This document shows positions 16,325-22,566 of a DNA stretch of 64,000 nucleotides, piece after piece. The translations under genes and the position numbers were made by a program. Below the pieces are notes generated by a model. The model worked only from the letters and a program-made list of their open reading frames with translations, was not told the DNA's origin and ran no database searches. Every line of letters begins with the position of its first letter. Position 1 is the first letter of the stretch. Source of the stretch: Flavobacterium aquiphilum (GTDB taxonomy: Bacteria; Bacteroidota; Bacteroidia; Flavobacteriales; Flavobacteriaceae). The stretch covers positions 1,612,001 to 1,676,000 of the forward strand of contig NZ_CP114288.1 in assembly GCF_027111335.1 (NCBI RefSeq), in the 5' to 3' direction.

Positions 16325-17467
16325 TTAATTTAATTTTGTCGCAAAAGTAAAAACATAATCCGAAAGCAATTCAGGATGAAAAATTTTGATGTAATCTTTC
16401 AAAACTAAATCTGGTCGGGAAGGCGATAATTCGTAAAAAACCGTACCTCCGGTAGCTCCCAATTTTCCTTCAAAAGTATAAATAGTCTTATTTGCGAAAG
16501 CATCAAACTGACCGTAATGAGGGTTTGCTTTTCCTAGTTCAGACAACGATTTGAACGAACCTGTAGCAATCCAAAAGTTAGCCGTTTTGGCTTTGTCCAA
16601 TATGTTTTCAAACGACAATCCTAGACTTCCGGTACCTTCGAGTTTTTTCCAAAGATAATCTGCTTTGGCATCTTTCATAAATTGGGCAACCCAACTGCTT
16701 CCTCTCGCGACAAACCATTGGTCTTGGTACATTGAACCATATAAAACAGTCGAAGTTGGCTTTTTATCGGCAACCAAAGCCAAAGCATTATTATATTCTT
16801 TTACAATGTTTTCAAATAAAGCATCCGCTTCTTTTTCTTTTCCAAATAAAGCTCCGTAAAGTTTCAGCCATTCTGCTTTTCCAAGTGGGGATTGCTCCAT
16901 CCAATCGGCTTGAATGAGGACTTTTAAACCACTTTTTTGTAAATTTTCAATGCTTGGATTGTTGTTGTCAATACCAAAAGTGACAATAAGTTCCGGAGAC
17001 AAATCTATAAGCTGTTCGATATTGAGTTTTTCGTTTTGTCCCACATTTTTAACGGAACCGGCATCGATTAAGGCTCTTGTTTTTTCGGACGAAATATAAT
17101 CGGTATGCGGAAAACCAACCAATGATTTTTCGACACCCAACATTTCCAAAAACGGAATATTTGTGGTCGAAGTTACTACGATAGATTTTAATGGAACAGG
17201 AATTTCAGTATATTTTTTCAGGCTGTCAGGAACAATTCCGTCTTTTTCTTTTAGAATATAAGTGAAATCTTTAACCGCATCTGGCCAAGGATTTGAGACA
17301 GTTACCACAGTATAACCGTTGTGTTTGTGAATGGTTAAACTTTTGGCGTATTGAATGCTGTTTGGGGTGTTGGCATCATTTTGAACTTCACTTTTTTCAT
17401 TTTTTTTGCATCCGATAAATGAAAAAAGAACACTGATTAAAAGAACTTTGTAGATTGAAAATCGCAT
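16325..17467 (-). CDS. btuF: ABC transporter substrate-binding lipoprotein, BtuF/FecB type
   Basis: 380 residues. Lipobox LLISVLFSFIGC (Cys20). Two Rossmann lobes typical of PF01497: SIVVTSTTNIPFLEMLGVEKSLVGFP, LIDLSPELIVTFGIDN, and TVLYGSMYQDQWFVARGSSWVAQFMKDA. It captures the ligand in the periplasm for the BtuCD-like pair. First gene of the minus-strand operon, divergent from 17565. Cobalamin as ligand is inferred from neighbours. Confidence 0.85.
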   Translation of the reverse strand: MRFSIYKVLLISVLFSFIGCKKNEKSEVQNDANTPNSIQYAKSLTIHKHNGYTVVTVSNPWPDAVKDFTYILKEKDGIVPDSLKKYTEIPVPLKSIVVTSTTNIPFLEMLGVEKSLVGFPHTDYISSEKTRALIDAGSVKNVGQNEKLNIEQLIDLSPELIVTFGIDNNNPSIENLQKSGLKVLIQADWMEQSPLGKAEWLKLYGALFGKEKEADALFENIVKEYNNALALVADKKPTSTVLYGSMYQDQWFVARGSSWVAQFMKDAKADYLWKKLEGTGSLGLSFENILDKAKTANFWIATGSFKSLSELGKANPHYGQFDAFANKTIYTFEGKLGATGGTVFYELSPSRPDLVLKDYIKIFHPELLSDYVFTFATKLN

Positions 17468-17564
17468 AGACTATTTTTTTCGATGAAGGCAAAGGTATAG
17501 TAAATTATAAATTTCTTGTTTAATTTTTGCACTAAAAAATTAAGACAAACGCTATCTTTACAAA

Positions 17565-17927
17565 ATGAATGTTATAAAAGAGAAGCATTGTTCGGCCTGT
17601 CAAAAGCCCTTTAATTGTGGAGATACTCCTCAAGGTGAAACGTGTTGGTGCAATGATTTTCCGCCTATTTTCAATCCTTTTGATATCGATGATTGTCTTT
17701 GCCCGACTTGTTTCAAAAAAGCCTGTTCCGATAAAATTGACGAGTTCGTAGCAACCATAACTCCCGAAACTGCCATTGGAAACAAAGCTTCAAAATTGCC
17801 CGAAACCGTAAATATAATTGAGGGAATTGATTATTATTTTGAAGACGGAAACTATGTTTTTAAGCCTTGGTTTCATCTCAAACGAGGATATTGCTGTAAA
17901 AGTGATTGCACGCATTGCCCTTATTAA
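17565..17927 (+). CDS. Cysteine-rich CWC + DUF5522 protein
   Basis: 120 residues. N-terminal cysteine-rich CWC-type segment (KHCSACQKPFNCGDTPQGE, then TCWCNDFPP and DDCLCPTCFKKAC) and a C-terminal DUF5522 segment (FKPWFHLKRGYCCKSDCTHC, then PY). Twelve or more cysteines suggest metal binding. The fusion of the two domains is common in Flavobacteriaceae. Function unknown. Confidence 0.8.
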   Translation: MNVIKEKHCSACQKPFNCGDTPQGETCWCNDFPPIFNPFDIDDCLCPTCFKKACSDKIDEFVATITPETAIGNKASKLPETVNIIEGIDYYFEDGNYVFKPWFHLKRGYCCKSDCTHCPY

Positions 17928-17957
17928 TTGTTAATTATAAATTGTTAGTTGTTAATT

Positions 17958-18329
17958 ATGAGGGATAACATTGTTAAAGACAAAAGCTTTGATTTTGCAA
18001 TTAGAATTGTCAAACTTTATCAATATTTGAATTATAATAAAAAGGAATTTGTATTATCTAAACAACTTTTGAGATCAGGAACAAGTATTGGAGCTATGAT
18101 TCGAGAAGCGGAACACGCTGAAAGCAAAAATGATTTCATTCATAAATTTGCAATTGCTCAGAAAGAAGCGAACGAAGTTGTTTATTGGTTGGAACTTTTA
18201 AAAGCAACTGATTATTTAAATGAAAAAGAATTCGAAAACATTTATAACGATGCAATTACATTCCTAAAATTAATCACAAGCATCCTTAAAACTTCCAAAA
18301 ATCAATTAGTTTCAAAAGAAATTAGGTAG
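17958..18329 (+). CDS. Four-helix bundle protein (23S rRNA intervening-sequence type)
   Basis: 123 residues from ATG 17958. Motifs of the S23/four-helix bundle family: FDFAIRIVKLYQYL, LLRSGTSIGAMIREAEHAES, FAIAQKEANEVVYWLELL. Originally described as encoded in 23S rRNA intervening sequences; free-standing copies are common in Bacteroidota and may associate with mobile repeats. Function unknown. Surrounded by AT-rich simple repeats (TTTACAA words at 18339-18352). Confidence 0.85.
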   Translation: MRDNIVKDKSFDFAIRIVKLYQYLNYNKKEFVLSKQLLRSGTSIGAMIREAEHAESKNDFIHKFAIAQKEANEVVYWLELLKATDYLNEKEFENIYNDAITFLKLITSILKTSKNQLVSKEIR

Positions 18330-18373
18330 AGATTAGCATTTACAATTTACAATTAATAATTAACCATTCATAA

Positions 18374-18883
18374 ATGATTTATTTGATTACAGGCGGAGAG
18401 CGTTCCGGAAAAAGCAGTTATGCCGAGAATTTAGCCAAAGGATTGTCCGAAAAACCAATGTATGTGGCAACCGCCAGAAAATGGGACGAAGATTTCCAAA
18501 AACGCATTGACCGCCATCAAAAAGATCGCGACGGACGTTGGGTGAATATCGAAAAGGAAAAACATTTGAGCGAAATTGATTTTTCCGGAAAAGTTGCGAT
18601 TGTTGATTGTGTAACGCTTTGGCTAACCAATTTTTTTGTGGATACCAAAAATGACGTTGCTTTAAGTTTGGAACAAGCCAAAGCCGAATTGGACGCCATT
18701 GCAAAACAGGAAGGTGCAACCATCATCATAGTGACCAACGAAATAGGGATGGGAGTCCATGCCGAAACACATATTGGCAGGAAATTCACGGAACTTCAAG
18801 GTTGGATGAACCAATACATCGCCCAAAAAGCCGAAACCGTTGTGTTGATGGTTTCCGGAATTCCGGTAAAAATAAAAGGATAG
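18374..18883 (+). CDS. cobU: Adenosylcobinamide kinase / adenosylcobinamide-phosphate guanylyltransferase
   Basis: 169 residues, normal for CobU. P-loop LITGGERSGKSSYAENLA, RIDRHQKDRDGRW, VDCVTLWLTNFF, and TNEIGMGVHAE. It phosphorylates adenosylcobinamide and then transfers GMP to it in nucleotide-loop assembly of cobalamin. First of four B12 salvage genes in the same direction: cobU, bluB-cobT, cobS, cobC. Confidence 0.95.
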   Translation: MIYLITGGERSGKSSYAENLAKGLSEKPMYVATARKWDEDFQKRIDRHQKDRDGRWVNIEKEKHLSEIDFSGKVAIVDCVTLWLTNFFVDTKNDVALSLEQAKAELDAIAKQEGATIIIVTNEIGMGVHAETHIGRKFTELQGWMNQYIAQKAETVVLMVSGIPVKIKG

Positions 18884-18896
18884 ATTTTATAAATTT

Positions 18897-19003
18897 GGGC
18901 GTTTCCCAAGGGTCGGGCTGTTCGTTATATTCCCGATAATAAAAACTACGGCTAAAAAGCCTTGTTTTTTTTAATCGGGAGATGTCACTACCATCCCTAA
19001 CGC
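18897..19003 (-). repeat. Structured dispersed repeat, copy B (longest)
   Basis: Bounded by GGGCGTT and AACGC (inverted). Plus-strand order: GGGTCGGGCTGTTCGTTATA, stem TCCCGAT (18931-18937) / ATCGGGA (18974-18980) with an inner GGCTaaaaAGCC hairpin, then GATGTCACTACCATCCCTAA. Outer words match copies A and D; the stem differs. It fills the cobU-bluB gap and contains a spurious in-frame ATG (18982) upstream of bluB. Confidence 0.75.
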
Positions 19004-19017
19004 AAATACTGCACATA

Positions 19018-20706
19018 ATGACATTAGATGAAATCATAAAATCCCGTAGAGACACACGCCATTTTACACAAGATGAAGTGCCGGAAGAAGTAATTCAAAG
19101 AGCACTTCAAGCGGGACATTATGCTCCTTCAGTAGGTTTGACAGATGCTACAAGGTATTATCTCATAAAATCGGATGAAATCAAAAAGGAGGTGAAAAAA
19201 CTATTTTTGGATTACGATCAAAAGGCTTCCAATTTAACCGATGATGAATTGCAAAAAAAGCAGTATCAGGCTTTAAAGCTCGAAGCTATTGAAGAAGCAC
19301 CGCTTGGATTGGTAATTTGCTATGACCGTTCGGTTTTAAATCATTTTACCATTGGAACTGTCGGAAGCAATGAAGCGATAAAGTTTAGCGCTGTCAGTGC
19401 GTCACAAAATATTTGGCTGTCATTGACAGAGCAAGGTTATTCAATGGGGTGGGTTTCGATTTTAAATTATTACCAATTCAAACAGCTTTTGGGATTGCCC
19501 GAAAATATTGAACCTTTGGGATACTTTTGTGTGGGTAAACCTGCAACCAATTATGATAACCAACCGATGCTTCAGCAATTGAATTGGAAGCAAAAAGCCG
19601 AAAAGCCAATTGTTGAGGAGATTTTAGTTTTTACTCCAATAACGGCAACAGAGTCATTGCGAGGAACGAAGCAATCTCGTTCTGATTTGAGTTCAAAAAG
19701 TTCGGATTTGGATAAAGCTTTGCAACAAAAAATAGATAATAAAACCAAACCCACAGGTTCACTCGGCGTTTTGGAAACTTTAGCAAAGCAAATAGGAATT
19801 GTTTTTCAAACTTTAGAACCTCAAATTACAAATCCGCACATAGCAGTCTTTGCCGGCGATCACGGAATTGCCAATCACGGTGTAAGCGCCTATCCGCAGG
19901 ATGTTACCCGACAAATGGTGACTAATTTTCTCGAAGGCGGAGCAGGTATCAATGTTTTTTGTGAACAAAATAATATTGGCTTAACTATAGTGGATGCCGG
20001 AGTCAATTATGATTTTCCGACAAATGCCAATTTGGTTTCGGCCAAAATAGGGAAGGGAACACAATCTTTTTTGCATACTTCAGCAATGAGTGAAACCGAA
20101 TTGAATTTGTGTTTTACCAAAGGAAAGGAAGTAGTGAATTCCATTTTTGAAACGGGAAGTAACTGCATTGGTTTTGGCGAAATGGGAATAGGGAATACGT
20201 CCACGGCTTCGGTATTGATGAGTATTCTTTTGGAATTGCCAATAGAAGATTGTGTTGGTCAAGGTACAGGCGTAGTTGATGAAAAGCTGACTCAAAAACA
20301 AAATATCCTGAAAAAAGCCATTGAAAAATATAACGGTCCAAATGATCTGCAAAGTAAATTGGCCTATTTTGGAGGGTTTGAAATTCTGCAAATGGCAGGC
20401 GGAATGCTTCAGGCGAAGGAAAATAATATGCTCATTTTGGTGGATGGTTTTATTTGTACCGTCGCTTTTTTAATAGCTTATCAAATGAACCCATCGGTGA
20501 AAGAAAACTCGATATTCTGTCATTCATCTGCAGAGAAAGGACATCAAAAAATATTGGATTATTTAGATGTTCAGCCCTTGTTGCAATTGGACTTGCGATT
20601 GGGAGAGGGAACGGGTTGTGCTGTTGCATTTCCAATTATACAGTCGGCAGTTAGTTTTTTGAATGAGATGGCGAGTTTTGAATCTGCAGGGGTTAGTCGT
20701 TCGTAA
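19018..20706 (+). CDS. cobT: BluB-CobT fusion: DMB synthase + DMB phosphoribosyltransferase
   Basis: 562 residues from ATG 19018; the in-frame ATG at 18982 lies in a repeat and is rejected. Residues 1-~195 are BluB-like nitroreductase (SRRDTRHFTQDEVPEEVIQR, YAPSVGLTDATRY, LTEQGYSMGWVSIL, LGYFCVGKPA), making 5,6-dimethylbenzimidazole from FMN. Residues ~225-560 are CobT (NKTKPTGSLGVLETLAKQIG, VFAGDHGIANHGVSAYPQDV, GEMGIGNTSTASVL, LDLRLGEGTGCAVAFPII), making alpha-ribazole phosphate. The linker carries a REP-like insert. CobT's conserved catalytic Glu is retained in RLGEGTG. Confidence 0.93.
   Translation: MTLDEIIKSRRDTRHFTQDEVPEEVIQRALQAGHYAPSVGLTDATRYYLIKSDEIKKEVKKLFLDYDQKASNLTDDELQKKQYQALKLEAIEEAPLGLVICYDRSVLNHFTIGTVGSNEAIKFSAVSASQNIWLSLTEQGYSMGWVSILNYYQFKQLLGLPENIEPLGYFCVGKPATNYDNQPMLQQLNWKQKAEKPIVEEILVFTPITATESLRGTKQSRSDLSSKSSDLDKALQQKIDNKTKPTGSLGVLETLAKQIGIVFQTLEPQITNPHIAVFAGDHGIANHGVSAYPQDVTRQMVTNFLEGGAGINVFCEQNNIGLTIVDAGVNYDFPTNANLVSAKIGKGTQSFLHTSAMSETELNLCFTKGKEVVNSIFETGSNCIGFGEMGIGNTSTASVLMSILLELPIEDCVGQGTGVVDEKLTQKQNILKKAIEKYNGPNDLQSKLAYFGGFEILQMAGGMLQAKENNMLILVDGFICTVAFLIAYQMNPSVKENSIFCHSSAEKGHQKILDYLDVQPLLQLDLRLGEGTGCAVAFPIIQSAVSFLNEMASFESAGVSRS
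19652..19680 (+). repeat. REP-like sequence inside the BluB-CobT linker
   Basis: TCATTGCGAGGAACGAAGCA then ATCTCG, in frame, coding SLRGTKQSRS. ATTGC and GCAAT can pair around the GAGGAACGAA loop. This word is a widely dispersed bacterial intergenic repeat as I recall it; here it encodes part of an interdomain linker. Confidence 0.6.
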
Positions 20707-20728
20707 ATTTATTGTAGAAATACACGAC

Positions 20729-20756
20729 GTAGAGAGGCACTGCAGTGCCTCTCTAC
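20729..20756. repeat. 28-bp perfect palindrome
   Basis: GTAGAGAGGCACTG followed by its exact reverse complement, in the 67-bp gap between bluB-cobT and cobS. Its length and GTAG...CTAC ends match the palindrome at 51717-51744 inside the transposase remnant. Confidence 0.8.
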
Positions 20757-20773
20757 AGAATTATAAATAAAAA

Positions 20774-21580
20774 ATGAAAAAACAATTACATATATTCTTC
20801 ACGGCATTGATGTTTTACACCCGAATTCCGTGTCCCAAAAATATCGATCACAATCCTGACTATTTAAACAAAGCCTCTCGTTATTTTCCGTTGATTGGTT
20901 GGATTGTGGGCGGAATTTCTTTTACGGTTTATTATTTATCGGCGATTTTGTTTTCCAATGAAATTGCTGTAATTCTTGCAATCATTGGCGGAATTTTGAC
21001 AACCGGAGCTTTTCATGAAGATGGTTTTGCCGATGTTTGCGACGGTTTTGGCGGAGGTTGGACCAAAGAGAAAATCCTTTTGATAATGAAAGATAGCACT
21101 ATCGGAGCTTATGGATCGATTGGTTTGGTTTTACTTTTTTTGCTGAAGTTTCAGAGTTTAAATCAAATGATAAATGAACTACAGAAGTCGGAATTAATAA
21201 TTTACAATTTACAATTTACAATTTTTCTTCTCTTTGTTTCCGCCCATTCAGTTAGTCGTTTGTCTGCAATTTCAATAGTTTTTACTCATCAATATTCAAG
21301 GGAAGACGCTTCGAGTAAGAGCAAACCGATTGCCCAAAATTTCACTTGGAAAGAAGTGATTGGTGCTTTGTTTTTTGGATTATTGCCACTTGTTGCTTTG
21401 TCGTTTTTTCAATGGCAGTTATTGTTGGCTATAATACCTGTTTTTATCGCTCGTTTTTTTCTTGCCCGTTATTTTCAAAAATGGATTGATGGTTATACCG
21501 GAGATTGCTTGGGAGCTACCCAACAGGTTTGTGAGGTGATTTTTTACCTGTCAATTATTGGAATATGGAAGTTTATTTAG
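20774..21580 (+). CDS. cobS: Adenosylcobinamide-GDP ribazoletransferase
   Basis: 268 residues, integral membrane. Motifs: FYTRIPCP, YFPLIGWIVGG, TGAFHEDGFADVCDGFGGGW (metal-binding DGxxD-like), MKDSTIGAYGSIGLVLLFLLKF and DGYTGDCLGATQQVCEV. It joins adenosylcobinamide-GDP to alpha-ribazole (phosphate), the last assembly step. An unusual insert KSELIIYNLQFTIF is encoded by three exact TTTACAA heptamers (21201-21221) that preserve the frame. Overlaps cobC by 16 bp. Confidence 0.93.
   Translation: MKKQLHIFFTALMFYTRIPCPKNIDHNPDYLNKASRYFPLIGWIVGGISFTVYYLSAILFSNEIAVILAIIGGILTTGAFHEDGFADVCDGFGGGWTKEKILLIMKDSTIGAYGSIGLVLLFLLKFQSLNQMINELQKSELIIYNLQFTIFLLFVSAHSVSRLSAISIVFTHQYSREDASSKSKPIAQNFTWKEVIGALFFGLLPLVALSFFQWQLLLAIIPVFIARFFLARYFQKWIDGYTGDCLGATQQVCEVIFYLSIIGIWKFI
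21201..21221 (+). repeat. In-frame heptamer triplet within cobS
   Basis: TTTACAA repeated exactly three times (21 bp, seven codons). The same heptamer occurs twice intergenically at 18339-18352, flanked by TTAATAATT. Confidence 0.8.
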
Positions 21581-22101
21581 TCCGCCACACCGAAACGGTT
21601 TGTGAAAAAGGAATCTGTTATGGTCAGAGTGATGTTGGAATTCGCGAACCGTACGATGCCGTTTTTGAATCGATTCTGAATCAATTGCCACAGGAAGCGG
21701 TTTTGTATTCCAGTCCGTTGCAACGCTGTGTTATTTTGGCGAAACATATTCAGGAAAATACTCAAATCGATTCCATTATTGAAGACTCAAGATTGATGGA
21801 AATGCATTTCGGGGATTGGGAACTACAAAGTTGGGATGCTATTCCCCGTGAAGTTTTGGATCCTTGGATGGAAGATTTTGTCACCGTAAATGTGCCTAAC
21901 GGAGAATCGTTTGTAGAATTGGATTCAAGGGTTCGGGAATTTTTGGACAATGGCATTTCGAAAATACACTCTAAACCAATTATCATCGTGGCGCATTCGG
22001 GAGTTATTCGAAGCATTTTGTGCAAAATAAACAATCTTCCCCTGCAGGAAGCTTTCAAAACACCATTGGATTATGGTGCTGTAATCAAAGTTGAAATGTA
22101 G
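21565..22101 (+). CDS. cobC: Alpha-ribazole phosphatase-like histidine phosphatase
   Basis: 178 residues. Phosphoglycerate-mutase superfamily: catalytic LVRHTET (RHT in place of RHG), YSSPLQRCVILAKHI, LMEMHFGDWE (acid Glu), and the second His in IIVAHSGVIRSIL. It dephosphorylates alpha-ribazole-5'-phosphate or adenosylcobalamin-5'-phosphate. Overlap with cobS supports its assignment as CobC rather than a generic phosphatase. Confidence 0.88.
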   Translation: MEVYLVRHTETVCEKGICYGQSDVGIREPYDAVFESILNQLPQEAVLYSSPLQRCVILAKHIQENTQIDSIIEDSRLMEMHFGDWELQSWDAIPREVLDPWMEDFVTVNVPNGESFVELDSRVREFLDNGISKIHSKPIIIVAHSGVIRSILCKINNLPLQEAFKTPLDYGAVIKVEM

Positions 22102-22136
22102 AACTTGTGTTTTTAATTAGTTGTTAAACAATTGGT

Positions 22137-22144
22137 TATATTTG
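22137..22144 (+). promoter_or_regulatory. Upstream -7 box (TATATTTG) of tandem promoter pair
   Basis: TATATTTGtAtTCGAATTAA here is nearly repeated 58 bp downstream (22195). Either could drive the riboswitch leader of the TonB receptor gene. Confidence 0.4.
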
Positions 22145-22194
22145 TATTCGAATTAAAATGTCTCATTAATTTTAGTTTTCGATATTTTTAACTT

Positions 22195-22202
22195 TATATT
22201 TG
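22195..22202 (+). promoter_or_regulatory. -7 box (TATATTTG) preceding cobalamin riboswitch
   Basis: TATATTTGcAcTCGAATTAA lies directly before the riboswitch 5' boundary at about 22210, so transcription starting a few bases downstream would include the full aptamer. Confidence 0.55.
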
Positions 22203-22209
22203 CACTCGA

Positions 22210-22518
22210 ATTAAGGTTGTGTTTTTGATATTTTTTGGAAACACATTAAAAGGGAAGCAAGTGATTGAAGATTGCTGATTAACGATTTTTAATTTCAGGA
22301 TTTAACATCTGAAATCAAGTATCAAACATCAAAATTCAAAAATCTTGCGCTGTTCCCGCAACTGTAAGCTACAAAGCTTGTTGTTATCTACAAAGCCACT
22401 GTCTCGAAGTTAGAGAGTAGAAGTTAGAATTAGAAGTTTTATACTTCGTACTTCATTCTTCTTTCCTCTAACCTCAAATGGGAAGGCAAACAACAAGACG
22501 CAAGCCAGGAGACCTGCC
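22210..22518 (+). promoter_or_regulatory. Cobalamin riboswitch (adenosylcobalamin type) with enlarged loops
   Basis: Conserved B12-box pieces occur in order: GTGTTT...AAACAC stem, TTAAAAGGGAAGCAAGTG, GCGCTGTTCCCGCAACTGTA, AAGCCACTG...TGGGAAGGC, and AAGCCAGGAGACCTGCC. Two peripheral regions are enlarged by simple repeats: 22265-22343 (includes 22277-22294, shared with 10349-10366) and 22402-22475 (GTTAGAG...CTCTAAC hairpin like 54656-54780). It controls the btuB-like gene starting at 22567. Confidence 0.93.
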
Positions 22519-22556
22519 TTTTTTCTTAACAAATATCGAACTTTCGGGAAAAAAGG
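22517..22556 (+). promoter_or_regulatory. Expression-platform hairpin, likely RBS sequestering
   Basis: CCTTTTTTC (22517-22525) pairs perfectly with GAAAAAAGG (22548-22556). The 3' arm contains the AAGG that serves as ribosome-binding site 10 nt before ATG 22567, and the 5' arm shares two C residues with the end of the aptamer. This suggests translational OFF control; inference from sequence only. Confidence 0.6.
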
Positions 22557-22566
22557 TTCAGAAATT

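Noticed and set aside
18982..19017. Upstream ATG for BluB-CobT
   Set aside because: It lies inside dispersed repeat copy B and adds no conserved residues.
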